Origin: Deltaproteobacteria bacterium
Lineage (GTDB): Bacteria > Desulfobacterota > Desulfobacteria > Desulfobacterales > QNYZ01
DNA length: 48,801 bases
NCBI GenBank assembly: GCA_003973265.1
Contig: QNYZ01000105.1
Span: 1-48,801, forward strand
Direction of reading: 5' to 3'
Part shown: positions 19,068 through 28,989 of the stretch, piece by piece
Layout of the letters: each line of letters opens with the position of its first letter
Numbering within the stretch: the stretch's first letter is position 1
Position numbers and translations under genes: made by a program
Notes under the pieces: model-generated
What the model was told of the DNA's origin: nothing
The model's input: the letters and a program-made list of their open reading frames with translations, nothing else
Databases searched by the model: none

Positions 19068-19877
19068 ATGCGTATCATCACACTCACAACCGATTTTGGC
19101 GACAAGGACGGTTACGCCGGGGTAATGAAAGGTGTTATCCTCGGTATTGATCCCCGGGCGGTTATCGTCGATATCACCCATCAGATAGATCCCCAGGATC
19201 TGGTCCAGGCGGCTTTTTCAATCCGATCTTCCTTTCGATATTTCCCGAGCGGTACCGTGCATGTGGTGGTGGTTGATCCCGGTGTCGGTACCGGCCGGGC
19301 GGTGGTGGCCTTCGAACTGGCGGGTCATATTTTTCTCGGACCGGATAACGGTGTTTTCGGCCTTGTCAGAAGTGAAGAAGAGATGCGATGGCTGGTGGCC
19401 GTTGACAACCCCGACCTGTTTCATCACCCGGTCAGCGATACGTTTCACGGGCGGGATATTTTCGCGCCGGTGGCCGCGCATATTCAAAATGGTGTTTCCC
19501 CGGATCAACTCGGCTTACCCATGAACCCCGCCGACATGGTGGCGCTCGATTATTCTCCACCCCGTGTCTTAAATAAAAAAGAGATCACCGGTCAGATCAT
19601 TGATGTGGATCGCTTTGGGAATCTGATTTCCGATATCGATGCGGACCTGATCGGGTCGTTACCCCGCGTCCAATCCAACCGTTCAGTTATCGTTCGCCTG
19701 GGCAACCATCGTATCGACGGGCTGGCGACGACCTACCAGAACAGCCGGCCGGGAAGTTTTGTCGCCTATATCGGCAGCCGCGGGTTTCTCGAGATTGCCC
19801 TGAATCAGGGCAATGCCGCCGCTCATATTGGCATCGGCAAGGGGAGTGTCGTCCACGTGTCCATCGAGAACCCATGA
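19068..19877 (+). CDS. SAM hydroxide adenosyltransferase (DUF62 / chlorinase-fluorinase superfamily)
   Basis: 269 aa. Enzymes of this family hydrolyse S-adenosylmethionine to adenosine and methionine; a few relatives use fluoride or chloride. Family blocks are clear: ITLTTDFGDKDGYAGVMKG at the N-terminus, VDPGVGTGRAVVAFE, FLGPDNGVFGLV, TFHGRDIFAPVAAHI, and DVDRFGNLISDID in the C-terminal domain. Length is normal for the hydrolase group. Halogenase specificity is not suggested by context. The gene is co-directional with ruvB, about 100 nt downstream, with only a weak ribosome binding site. It converges with the next gene, leaving 13 nt. Confidence 0.9.
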   Translation: MRIITLTTDFGDKDGYAGVMKGVILGIDPRAVIVDITHQIDPQDLVQAAFSIRSSFRYFPSGTVHVVVVDPGVGTGRAVVAFELAGHIFLGPDNGVFGLVRSEEEMRWLVAVDNPDLFHHPVSDTFHGRDIFAPVAAHIQNGVSPDQLGLPMNPADMVALDYSPPRVLNKKEITGQIIDVDRFGNLISDIDADLIGSLPRVQSNRSVIVRLGNHRIDGLATTYQNSRPGSFVAYIGSRGFLEIALNQGNAAAHIGIGKGSVVHVSIENP

Positions 19878-19890
19878 TCGATGCCATACG

Positions 19891-20682
19891 TTAATGTATC
19901 CACCGGAAACGAACCCAAAGGGGAAAATGGTCGGAAGGGTAATGGCCGTCAAAAGCGTCTCGAACCACCTGTCTTTCAACAGGGACAATGGGGCCGCGAT
20001 ACAATATCCAGTCAATGGGGCCTTCGTCGGCTTTACCGGTAAATCCATGGTGGGTGGCTGGAAACGGCGGCTGGAATATGTTTTTAAACGGGCTTTCATC
20101 CTTACTGGCGGCGGCTTTGCCTGCTGGCCCGGACCGGGTAAAAATCGGGTAACAATGCCCGTCTGGAGAAGTATTAAAGTCTCCCATGATAATGGCCGGC
20201 TCGGTGACCGAAAGTGTCGACAGCCGGGTCCGGATGAGCCGGGCACTTTTCTCCTGAACCGTTTCGGCGAAATCAAAGTGCGTGTTGACGCAAACCACCC
20301 ACAGGCTATCGTGATTAAAAATACCGATGGTACACTGACGCGGCCACTTGCTCTCTTCAAACCGGCTGGGAATGTCCGGGGTCGGGCTTAAATAGAAGTG
20401 GTATTTCTCTGTGCATCGCCACCGCGGGTGGTAAAAGATAAGGTTACTCTGCCAGCAGGCAGGCGCCGGTTTGCGTTGGCCGATACATCGATAGCCGGCC
20501 AGCATTGCCTGGAGATCTTCCGCCTGAAAATCGTTGACCTCCTGGAAGGCATAAAAATCGGCAGGATACCGCTTCAGTAATACCGGGAAGAAATGCCTGC
20601 GATGGCGCCAGCTGTCAGGGCCGTCGTCAGCCAGGCCAAAGCGGATGTTTAAAGAAAAGAGCGCCAGGTCATATACGCTCAC
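19891..20682 (-). CDS. Endonuclease/exonuclease/phosphatase (EEP) family protein
   Basis: 263 aa from a GTG start overlapping the stop of the upstream CYTH gene by 4 nt (GTGA). EEP-fold metal-dependent hydrolases cleave phosphodiester or phosphate bonds. Motifs in order: LNIRFG, FQEVNDFQ (metal-binding Glu), VNTHFDF, IMGDFNTSP (catalytic Asp/Asn), IDWIL and YPSDHFPLWV (general-base His). No signal peptide, so cytoplasmic. The substrate cannot be told; close families include nucleases, sphingomyelinases and inositol phosphatases. The tight coupling to a CYTH domain protein suggests the two act together on a phosphorylated compound, which is inference only. Confidence 0.85.
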   Translation of the reverse strand: MSVYDLALFSLNIRFGLADDGPDSWRHRRHFFPVLLKRYPADFYAFQEVNDFQAEDLQAMLAGYRCIGQRKPAPACWQSNLIFYHPRWRCTEKYHFYLSPTPDIPSRFEESKWPRQCTIGIFNHDSLWVVCVNTHFDFAETVQEKSARLIRTRLSTLSVTEPAIIMGDFNTSPDGHCYPIFTRSGPAGKAAASKDESPFKNIFQPPFPATHHGFTGKADEGPIDWILYRGPIVPVERQVVRDAFDGHYPSDHFPLWVRFRWIH

Positions 20683-21284
20683 GCGCCGGCCTCGATCATT
20701 GCCGCATACCGGTTGAGTTCGACCGGGCGGGATTTAAAGTTGTCGAAAGTAATATCGTTAAAAGTGAGCGGCTCTTTTTCCTTTATCATTGCGAAAATTG
20801 ACAGGTAGTTGGCGAGGATCCGTTTTTCCCACGAAAGGGCCAGTGCGGCGGAAATGGATTTCACCTGGTCCGGCGTGCCCTCAATTTCTAAAAAATCACC
20901 AAAGGGCATGGTATCAAGGCAGAGCTCGGCGCCATCCAGCAGAAAGGTTTCACGCCATTTCTCGTATGTCTGCGCCGGATGGAAACCGATGGTCCGCAGG
21001 ATCTGGTCCATGGCGTTAAAATCGCTGACCGACACTTCGATTTCGTTCATGGCTTTCACCTCCCGGTTTTCCCCCGCCGGTGGTGATTTATGGGTCAGGC
21101 GTACGATACGATCCTGTCGTAACCTCAGGATTGATTTTTTTCCTGCCAGGCTGTTCTTTTCGTCTTCATAACAGACGTTGGTTTCGAATACCCGGCCTTT
21201 GGAACGGCCGCCCATGTCGATAATTCGGATACGGCAGGCTTCTGTATCGGTCAGGATAAACTTGGCTTCCTGCTCAAGAGACAT
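20679..21284 (-). CDS. CYTH-domain protein (class IV adenylate cyclase / triphosphatase superfamily)
   Basis: 201 aa from the ATG at 21284, which has AAAGGAGA upstream; the longer frame from 21392 adds an unrelated N-terminus. It starts with the signature ExExK (EQEAKF) and contains the alternating basic and acidic strands of the tunnel fold: SILRLRQDRIVRLTHKSP, NEIEVSVSDFNAM, KWRETFLLDGAELCLDTMP and FLEIEGTPDQV. CYTH enzymes act on triphosphates: ATP to cAMP in CyaB, or triphosphate hydrolysis in ThiT and polyphosphatases. The similarity by eye is to CyaB-like class IV proteins, but activity is not assigned. First gene of a two-gene unit divergent from rplM. Confidence 0.85.
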   Translation of the reverse strand: MSLEQEAKFILTDTEACRIRIIDMGGRSKGRVFETNVCYEDEKNSLAGKKSILRLRQDRIVRLTHKSPPAGENREVKAMNEIEVSVSDFNAMDQILRTIGFHPAQTYEKWRETFLLDGAELCLDTMPFGDFLEIEGTPDQVKSISAALALSWEKRILANYLSIFAMIKEKEPLTFNDITFDNFKSRPVELNRYAAMIEAGA

Positions 21285-21385
21285 GCAGAATCTCCTTTGA
21301 TCATTTAAAATGAGTACGGGAAACGATATACCGAATCTGATCGAGAAGATCAAATATTCATTGATAAAGCCATTACAATTTATTC

Positions 21386-21414
21386 TTGACAAAGCCCAAG
21401 ATGCTTATTACATA
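21386..21414 (+). promoter_or_regulatory. Predicted sigma70-type promoter for rplM-rpsI
   Basis: TTGACA (21386-21391), 17-nt spacer, TACATA (21409-21414). The start site would be near 21421, giving a short leader of about 28 nt before the GTG of rplM. Confidence 0.65.
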
Positions 21415-21448
21415 TATCTTTTTCGAATAAACAGATAAGAGGGAACCC

Positions 21449-21883
21449 GTGAAAAAATATACATATAGCGCTAAAAGCAGTGACAATCCGGGAAAGTGGG
21501 TGATTGTGGATGCCAAAGATCAGGTTCTGGGCCGGCTGGCAACAACTATTGCCGCCCGGCTTCGTGGTAAGCACAGCACTTTATTCACCCCCCATGTGAA
21601 CATGGGCGACGGGGTCGTGGTTATCAATGCCGACAAGATTGTTCTGACCGGCCGTAAAATGAAGCAGAAAAAGTATTATCGCCACAGCGGATATATTGGT
21701 GGCCTGAAGACCATCACCGCTGAAAAGCTGTTGGAAAAACAACCCGAAGATCTGGTTCGATTTGCCGTCAAAGGGATGCTGCCCAAAAATAAGCTGGGAC
21801 GTCAAATTTTCAAACGCCTGAAAGTTTATAGCGGAGAGGATCACCCCCATAAAGCCCAGAAACTGGAAGTGTTGGCCGTTTAA
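21449..21883 (+). CDS. rplM: 50S ribosomal protein L13
   Basis: 144 aa from a GTG start preceded by AAGAGGG. L13 is an early-assembly large-subunit protein. Recognisable blocks are [38 protein letters not shown] and [20 protein letters not shown]. Length is typical. It forms the conserved rplM-rpsI pair, with its own promoter upstream and a terminator after rpsI. Confidence 0.98.
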   Translation: MKKYTYSAKSSDNPGKWVIVDAKDQVLGRLATTIAARLRGKHSTLFTPHVNMGDGVVVINADKIVLTGRKMKQKKYYRHSGYIGGLKTITAEKLLEKQPEDLVRFAVKGMLPKNKLGRQIFKRLKVYSGEDHPHKAQKLEVLAV

Positions 21884-21986
21884 CGGGGAATCCATTTTGT
21901 GCTGGAACCAATTGTACGAACATTAATATTACGAACATAAATTTTACGAACAGCAGGCACTTTAAAAAGGTAGAGGGAAATCGTTC

Positions 21987-22382
21987 ATGGTACAGGAAAA
22001 CGTCTATTACGCGACTGGAAAACGGAAAACGGCCATTGCCAAAACCTGGATGACGCCCGGTACAGGTAAGATCAGTATTAACAATCGGACGATGGAAGAA
22101 TATTTTCCGACAGAGACCGCCAGGGCGGCCTTGCTCCAACCGTTAGTGTTGACCAATAATACCCAATCCTATGACATCAAGGTAAAAGTGATCGGCGGCG
22201 GTATAACCGGCCAGGCCGGTGCCATTCGGCATGGGATTACCAAAGCGCTGGTCCTTATTGATCCCGATCTGCGGACGCCTTTGAAAAAAGCCGGTTTCGT
22301 CAAACGGGATCCCCGCCAGAAAGAACGGAAAAAATACGGGCAGCCGGGTGCACGCAAGCGGTTCCAGTTCTCGAAACGATAG
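21987..22382 (+). CDS. rpsI: 30S ribosomal protein S9
   Basis: 131 aa. Small-subunit protein whose basic C-terminal tail contacts P-site tRNA. Blocks: YYATGKRKTAIAKTWM at the N-terminus, VIGGGITGQAGAIRHGITKA, and the terminal RDPRQKERKKYGQPGARKRF ending FSKR, the invariant C-terminal KR. It lies 103 nt after rplM, the usual partner. Confidence 0.98.
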   Translation: MVQENVYYATGKRKTAIAKTWMTPGTGKISINNRTMEEYFPTETARAALLQPLVLTNNTQSYDIKVKVIGGGITGQAGAIRHGITKALVLIDPDLRTPLKKAGFVKRDPRQKERKKYGQPGARKRFQFSKR

Positions 22383-22410
22383 TATTTTCCATATATTTGG
22401 ATTTATTGAT

Positions 22411-22447
22411 AAAGGGGAAGGCGACGGTGGTTGTCTTCCCCTTTTTT
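22411..22447 (+). terminator. Intrinsic terminator after rpsI
   Basis: AAAGGGGAAG (22411-22420) pairs with CTTCCCCTTT, with GAC/GTC inside the loop able to extend the stem, and the hairpin runs directly into a T-tract (22442-22447). It is 28 nt after the rpsI stop and in front of the convergent peptidase gene. Confidence 0.85.
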
Positions 22448-22488
22448 GCTTTACCTGCGGGTGCATTGAGAGGGTTAGGGCAGACCGG

Positions 22489-23694
22489 CTATACCCGGTG
22501 AATGATGGTGATGTCATCGGGGTATTTTCCCATCTGCCGCAAACCGTTTTCCGTCACGACGTGGGTGTTTTCAACGCCAACCACCCCTTGTCCGGGAAAA
22601 ATTAATTTGGGTTCCAGCGCGAAAACCATCCCCTTCTGCAATCTCATCTGCTGGCCTTTGGCCAGGAACGGATATTCGTCCAGTTCAGTGCCAATACCAT
22701 GACCGATAAAGTGGACCCGGTGGCCACCCGCCCCCATGAAATGATCGGTATAGCCAAGGTCTTCGGCCAGATCGATGGCCATTTCGTATAAATCGCCGAC
22801 CACCACGCCCGGCCGGGCGGCTTTTTTTATCATTGACTGGATTTTCAGCATGGCCTCATGGGCACGAACCCATTTGTCGGGCAGGTCGCCCAGGGAAAAA
22901 ATACGGGTATGATCCGATAAATACCCCTGGCAGGCAAAGACATAATCGAGCAGAACCGGTTCGTGGCAGCAAATCTTTCGAAAACCTGGGCCCTGGGCCA
23001 CCGCCGGACCGATACCCGCGCCCCCGGTGGGAGAGGCCAGATAGCTTTCCACGGCAGCGGATTCACCGGCCATCAGGTGGCCGTAAAACATTTCGTTTCC
23101 CCACAAGCGCATGCGGACAATTCCCTGGTGCCCCAGTCTGCGAGCCAGGGCTTCAATCTGGCCGGCCAGCTCAATTTCGGTGATTCCCTCCCGGAGCGAT
23201 TCCGACATGCCGGCAGCCAGTTGATCCGATAATTCGGCGGCGATGGCGATCCGCTTGATTTCATATGCTGATTTTACCGCCCGGATGCGCCGGATGGCAT
23301 CAGAGATATCGACCCATTCGACACCGCTAAAAAGGCGTTGAAAGGTCAGATGGTTTCGCATGGGCAACACATCGAATTCCAGCCCTATCTGTCGAGGCGA
23401 TGACTGGCAATGAAGACGAATAATTTCGGGCAGGCGCCCCAGTCCCTTGAGCGGCTCAATCAGTCCCAGGGTCGATTCTTTCCGGGCACGGTCGACACTC
23501 TTATAGACCATCAATATCGGCGGGCGGTCCGCCGGAACGAACAGGTGGGCATCCTGGATGGTACCGGTAAAATAGAAAAGATCCGCTTTCTGGACGACGA
23601 GGGCGCCATCAATGGAATGTTGCTGCAGATATTGCTGTAATTTAAGGATGCGTCCGTCGAGTTCTGTCTTCGGTATCCTGTGGTCTTCGTTCAT
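22489..23694 (-). CDS. M24-family metallopeptidase (Xaa-Pro aminopeptidase-like)
   Basis: 401 aa from the ATG at 23694; AAGGAGT lies 5-6 nt before it, whereas a GTG two codons upstream sits on top of the Shine-Dalgarno. The N-terminal creatinase-like domain (about 10-145) precedes a pita-bread domain. Candidate metal ligands are in VLLDYVFACQGYLSDHTRIF (two Asp), FIGHGIGTELDEYPF (His), FALEPKLIF (Glu) and VGVENTHVV (Glu), all in the expected order. Such enzymes remove an N-terminal residue preceding proline or act on dipeptides. It is transcribed divergently from a peptide ABC transporter, consistent with use of imported peptides. The annealed CCHEP just before the first metal Asp is unusual wording for the family but not disruptive. 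Confidence 0.88.
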   Translation of the reverse strand: MNEDHRIPKTELDGRILKLQQYLQQHSIDGALVVQKADLFYFTGTIQDAHLFVPADRPPILMVYKSVDRARKESTLGLIEPLKGLGRLPEIIRLHCQSSPRQIGLEFDVLPMRNHLTFQRLFSGVEWVDISDAIRRIRAVKSAYEIKRIAIAAELSDQLAAGMSESLREGITEIELAGQIEALARRLGHQGIVRMRLWGNEMFYGHLMAGESAAVESYLASPTGGAGIGPAVAQGPGFRKICCHEPVLLDYVFACQGYLSDHTRIFSLGDLPDKWVRAHEAMLKIQSMIKKAARPGVVVGDLYEMAIDLAEDLGYTDHFMGAGGHRVHFIGHGIGTELDEYPFLAKGQQMRLQKGMVFALEPKLIFPGQGVVGVENTHVVTENGLRQMGKYPDDITIIHRV

Positions 23695-23727
23695 ACGCAC
23701 TCCTTATCGTAGTCATCGTCAGCCTGA

Positions 23728-23756
23728 CAGGTAGAAAATGATGAGATCAATGTCAA
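23728..23756 (-). promoter_or_regulatory. Predicted promoter for the M24 peptidase gene
   Basis: Minus strand: TTGACA (23756-23751), 17-nt spacer, TACCTG (23733-23728). The -35 box is perfect; the -10 box is poor. Confidence 0.4.
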
Positions 23757-23779
23757 GCAGAATGCATCGATGTCGTATC

Positions 23780-23808
23780 TTGAAAAATGGGTGCGCCTAG
23801 GATATAAG
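23780..23808 (+). promoter_or_regulatory. Predicted promoter for the peptide ABC transporter operon
   Basis: TTGAAA (23780-23785), 17-nt spacer, TATAAG (23803-23808). Start near 23815, about 56 nt before the first permease. Back to back with the peptidase promoter. Confidence 0.55.
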
Positions 23809-23870
23809 TTGGCTTCCGGTTCATCGATTCGTGAGCAGACCGATTGAAAAACCTATAGCGTGGAACTTAC

Positions 23871-24890
23871 ATGGCCGCCTATTTTATACGTCGTTTACTC
23901 CTGATTATTCCCACATTTATCGGTATCACCATCATGGTGTTTATCATCACCCGGTTTGTACCCGGTGGACCGATCGAGCGGATTATCGCCCAGGCCCAGC
24001 AGATGTCGAGTATCGCCGGGACAGGTGCCGCAGCTGAACAGAGCCAGCCGCTGTCAAAAGAACAGATCGAGGAATTAAAAAAATATTACGGATTTGATAA
24101 ACCCGTGCTGACCAGCTATTTTTTATGGCTGGGTAAAGTGCTGACCGGCGATCTGGGAACATCAACGCGCTATTATGACCCGGTGTGGGCCATGATCCGG
24201 GAACGGATCCCGATTTCTCTATACTTTGGTGTTCTGTCGCTGGTTCTGATGTACGGCATCTGCATCCCCTTAGGCATGATCAAGGCGATCAGGCACAAAA
24301 GTACGTTTGACAATGTCTCGTCCGCGGTGGTGTTTACCGGCTATGCCATTCCCGGGTGGGTGGTGGGGGTATTGCTGCTGGTCGTCTTTGCCTCGCACTG
24401 GGAAATCTTTCCCCTGGGCGGGCTGGTAAGTGATGATTTTGAAGATTTTACCACCATCGGAAAATTGATCGACATTGCCTGGCATACCGTGCTCCCGTTG
24501 ACCGCCTATGTGGCCGGGTCTTTTACGGTCATGACTTTTTTAATGAAAAACAGCCTGATGGACAACCTGGCTTCGGATTATGTTCGAACAGCTATTGCCA
24601 AGGGGTTGCCTTTTAAGAAAGCCATCTTCCGGCATGCCCTGCAAAACAGCCTGATTCCCATTGCCACCAGTTTTGGAAATAATATTTCCGTTATCTTGAT
24701 GGGGTCGTTTTTAATCGAAACCGTATTCAATATTAACGGGATGGGCCTGTTGGGATATGAATCCGTAGTGGAACGGGACTACCCCGTGGTGATGGGGATT
24801 CTGGTCATTTCATCGCTGCTCTTCATGATCGGGAATATCCTGTCAGATATCTGCGTGGCGCTGGTGGACCCGAGGGTAAAATTCGAATGA
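23871..24890 (+). CDS. yejB: Peptide ABC transporter permease (YejB/DppB type)
   Basis: 339 aa inner-membrane permease. The N-terminus AAYFIRRLLLIIPTFIGIT is the classical DppB/OppB first helix. Six hydrophobic helices follow, and the cytoplasmic EAA loop that contacts the ATPase reads DYVRTAIAKGLPFKKAIFRH. The ending DICVALVDPRVKFE is typical. The periplasmic insert after helix 1 (EQIEELKKYYGFDKPVLTSY) resembles YejB. First gene of a five-gene operon (two permeases, binding protein, two ATPases). The name is by resemblance to the E. coli Yej system, which imports oligopeptides and microcin C. Confidence 0.88.
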   Translation: MAAYFIRRLLLIIPTFIGITIMVFIITRFVPGGPIERIIAQAQQMSSIAGTGAAAEQSQPLSKEQIEELKKYYGFDKPVLTSYFLWLGKVLTGDLGTSTRYYDPVWAMIRERIPISLYFGVLSLVLMYGICIPLGMIKAIRHKSTFDNVSSAVVFTGYAIPGWVVGVLLLVVFASHWEIFPLGGLVSDDFEDFTTIGKLIDIAWHTVLPLTAYVAGSFTVMTFLMKNSLMDNLASDYVRTAIAKGLPFKKAIFRHALQNSLIPIATSFGNNISVILMGSFLIETVFNINGMGLLGYESVVERDYPVVMGILVISSLLFMIGNILSDICVALVDPRVKFE

Positions 24891-24930
24891 AGCGATTACC
24901 CCGGATCCGGATTTTTCTGCGAGTCGGCCC

Positions 24931-25974
24931 ATGAAGCTGAACCCGTTAACCATCAGAAAAATCAGGCGGTTCAAGTCGATTAAGCGGGGATATTTTTCGT
25001 TCCTGCTCTTTGTGATGATGCTGACGGTCTCACTTTTTGCCGAACTGCTGGTGAACAACCGGGCTCTCGTCGTTCACTATGAGGGTCACTATTATTTTCC
25101 GACCTACGGGCATATGCTGCCTGGAACCACTTTTGGCCTGGCATACGACTATGAAACGAACTACCGGGAGCTTTCGGCACGATTCGAAAGGGAAAACAAG
25201 GGCAACCGGGTATGGCTGCCACCGGTCCCCTATAACCCCTATGAAACCGATTTAAAAACAGATGCCTACCCCCCATTTGCCCCGTCAATTGCCGAAAAAC
25301 ACTATCTCGGTACCGATGCCGTGGGGCGGGATATTCTGGCCCGCCTGGTCTACGGGTTCCGGATCGCCATTGCCTTCTCCCTGTTGCTGCTGGTAACCAA
25401 TTATACCATCGGGGTGTCCATCGGAAGTGCCATGGGGTTTTGGGGTGGAAAGTTTGATTTGATATTCCAGCGGATTATCGAAATATGGTCCAATGTACCT
25501 TTTTTATATGTCATTATTATTATATCCTCCATTGTGGTACCCAGTTTTTTGATGCTGGTCCTGATTATGGCGATTTTTGGCTGGATTAGTATTACCTGGA
25601 CCATGCGAACCGTTACGTATAAAGAGCGGTCCCGGGAATATGTCCTGGCCGCCCGGGCATTGGGTGCGTCCAATTTTCGGATTATCTTCAAGCATATTAT
25701 TCCCAATACCATCGCGATTATCGTTACCTTTGCCCCGTTTTCCGTTTCCGGCGGGATCGTAGCCCTGACTTCGCTTGACTATCTGGGATTTGGATTGCCG
25801 CCACCGACACCCAGCTGGGGAGAGCTGCTGCGGCAGGGGTGGACCAACCTTGATGCCTGGTGGATCTCAGGATCGGTGATCGCAGCGATGGTCATTACAC
25901 TGATGATCGTTACCTTCATCGGAGAGGCCGTCCGGGAAGCGTTTGATCCAAAATTGCATACCACCTATGAGTAA
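24931..25974 (+). CDS. yejE: Peptide ABC transporter permease (YejE/DppC type)
   Basis: 347 aa. The second permease of the heterodimer. After the first helix (about residues 20-40) a long periplasmic loop contains ALVVHYEGHYYFPTYG and PPVPYNPYETDL, which is characteristic of YejE and absent from plain DppC. HYLGTDAVGRDILARLVYG opens the transporter core, and the EAA loop is REYVLAARALGASNFRIIFKH. It ends REAFDPKLHTTYE. Same operon as yejB, with a 40-nt gap. Confidence 0.9.
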   Translation: MKLNPLTIRKIRRFKSIKRGYFSFLLFVMMLTVSLFAELLVNNRALVVHYEGHYYFPTYGHMLPGTTFGLAYDYETNYRELSARFERENKGNRVWLPPVPYNPYETDLKTDAYPPFAPSIAEKHYLGTDAVGRDILARLVYGFRIAIAFSLLLLVTNYTIGVSIGSAMGFWGGKFDLIFQRIIEIWSNVPFLYVIIIISSIVVPSFLMLVLIMAIFGWISITWTMRTVTYKERSREYVLAARALGASNFRIIFKHIIPNTIAIIVTFAPFSVSGGIVALTSLDYLGFGLPPPTPSWGELLRQGWTNLDAWWISGSVIAAMVITLMIVTFIGEAVREAFDPKLHTTYE

Positions 25975-26009
25975 TTCAATCGATGTTTTATTTGGGGAGA
26001 TATCATTCC

Positions 26010-27908
26010 ATGTTTCAATCGGATAAATACGTAAAACGACCCTTTGGCCGCCATCGATGGATGGTGATGGCGTTACCGGTTATTCTGATTACTCTGTTTT
26101 CCATCACGGAACACCGATGGACGCATGCGGCCCTGGCCGCAGAAAATGAAGGCAAAATATTTCAAGCCGACATTTCCAAGACACCCCTGCCGGAAGATAT
26201 CAAGTGGCTGACCAACGACACGGATCCGGTTTTTGCATCAAAGGACGCCAAAAAAGGCGGCACTTTCCACACATCAATCATGAATTTTCCGTTGACATTT
26301 CGCGTGGTCGGGCCGGATTCGAACAGCAGTTTCAGGAGTGCCATTCTTGGGAACCAGCTCTCTCTTATCGGTATTCATCCCAATACGGAGAATATTATTC
26401 CGGAAATTGCCACGCACTGGGCGTATGGCAAAGACAGGAAAACGATGTATTTCAAGCTCAACAAAAAAGCACGCTGGTCCGATGGCCAGCCGGTAACCGC
26501 GCATGATTTTGCATATACCCTGGAATTCATGCGATCTAAGTATATCGTGGCCCCCTGGTATAATGATTACTATACCAAGGAAATTGACAAGGTGATCGTT
26601 TATGATGACGAGACGCTGGCCGTTGTGGCCACCAAGGCAGAGCCGGACCTTCATTTAAAACTGGCGATTTCTCCTACGCCAAGGCATTTTTTCAAGGAAC
26701 TGGGCAAAGATTTTGTCAGGCGGTACAACTGGAAAATTGTGCCCAATACCGGGCCGTATCAGATCGTCGATTTTAAAAAGGGTAAATATATCAAGTTCAA
26801 ACGAAAACGGGACTGGTGGGCGGCGAACCTGCGATATTTCAAAAACCGGTTTAATGCCAATTCCGTGATTTACAAAGTGGTCAGAGATCCGAACCTGGTA
26901 TGGGAACATTTTAAGAAGGCCAGGTTTGATGTGTTCGGTATCACGATTCCAAAATACTGGCATGTAAAGACCCGGATACCGATTTTCAAGAACGGGTATG
27001 CCCATAAAATATGGTTTTTTAATGATACCCAGCGATCGGCCACGGGCATGTGGTTAAATCAGGATAAAGCCATTTTCAAGGATAAGCGGGTTCGATACGC
27101 CTTTGCCCATGCCATGAACATTCAAAAGGTGATTTCGGAGGTGCTTCGAAACGATTATTTCAGGCTTGAACAGGGCTTTGTCGGTTATGGGCGCTACACC
27201 AATCCGGATATCCGGGCCCGTCGGTTTAATCTGGCAAAAGTAGATGAATACATGAAGTCCGCCGGCTGGCATCGCGGGCAGGATGGGATCTGGGAAAAGG
27301 GCGGCATGCGGTTTTCCGTGGAAGTCAGCTATTCCGTTGAAGAGCATACTCCCCGGCTGGTAGTGCTCAAGGAAGAAGCCAAAAAAGCGGGGGTTGAATT
27401 ACGGCTCCAGAAACTGGACGGGGCGGCGGCGTATAAAAAGATCATGGAAAAGAAACATACCGTAGCCTGGATGGGGTGGTCGACATCGATGCGGCCCCAA
27501 TATTGGGAACATTTTCATTCCGTCAATGCCCATAAGCCGCAAACCAACAATATCACCAATACGGATGATGCAAAAATGGACAGGCTTATTGATGCCTACC
27601 GCAATTCTCTTGATGAGGAAGAACGGATCGCGCTGTCCAGAAAGATACAAGTCCGGATTCATGAGATCGGCCCCTTTGTTCCGACCTTCATGGTCCCCTA
27701 TGTCCGTCAGGCGTACTGGCGGTGGTGGCGATTGCCCAGGGTCCCGGGAACGAAGACTTCCGATACGCTTTTCGATCCTTTTAACAGCAGCAACGGTGGG
27801 CTTTTCTGGTACGATAAAGCACGGTACGAAGAGACAAAAAAGGCCATGAAAAGAAAGAAGGTTTTTCCACCGGTGACGATCATTGATAAAACATTTAAGA
27901 GACCGTGA
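26010..27908 (+). CDS. yejA: Extracellular peptide-binding protein of the ABC transporter (SBP family 5, YejA-like)
   Basis: 632 aa from the ATG at 26010 (GGGGAG about 10 nt upstream; an ATG at 25983 gives a longer N-terminus). A signal peptide with an unusually long basic n-region precedes a hydrophobic core (VMALPVILITLFSI) and a probable cleavage near AALAA. Family 5 features: GGTFHTSI, HWAYGKDRKTMYFKLNKKAR, WSDGQPVTAHDFAYTLEFM and PNTGPYQIVDFKKGKYIKF, with RVRYAFAHAMNIQKVI in the second lobe. The length and the FxxxGPDSNSSFR stretch are YejA-like. It delivers oligopeptides to the YejB/E-type pore. Confidence 0.9.
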   Translation: MFQSDKYVKRPFGRHRWMVMALPVILITLFSITEHRWTHAALAAENEGKIFQADISKTPLPEDIKWLTNDTDPVFASKDAKKGGTFHTSIMNFPLTFRVVGPDSNSSFRSAILGNQLSLIGIHPNTENIIPEIATHWAYGKDRKTMYFKLNKKARWSDGQPVTAHDFAYTLEFMRSKYIVAPWYNDYYTKEIDKVIVYDDETLAVVATKAEPDLHLKLAISPTPRHFFKELGKDFVRRYNWKIVPNTGPYQIVDFKKGKYIKFKRKRDWWAANLRYFKNRFNANSVIYKVVRDPNLVWEHFKKARFDVFGITIPKYWHVKTRIPIFKNGYAHKIWFFNDTQRSATGMWLNQDKAIFKDKRVRYAFAHAMNIQKVISEVLRNDYFRLEQGFVGYGRYTNPDIRARRFNLAKVDEYMKSAGWHRGQDGIWEKGGMRFSVEVSYSVEEHTPRLVVLKEEAKKAGVELRLQKLDGAAAYKKIMEKKHTVAWMGWSTSMRPQYWEHFHSVNAHKPQTNNITNTDDAKMDRLIDAYRNSLDEEERIALSRKIQVRIHEIGPFVPTFMVPYVRQAYWRWWRLPRVPGTKTSDTLFDPFNSSNGGLFWYDKARYEETKKAMKRKKVFPPVTIIDKTFKRP

Positions 27909-27945
27909 GGATCGCACCGGGAACAGAATCCGAAGGAATTATCTG

Positions 27946-28923
<978 letters not shown>

Positions 28924-28989
28924 TTTCCGATAACGATCAGAGGGTACCCTTTGAATACCCGTGCCGGTCACTTCAGTTGAAAAGAGATA

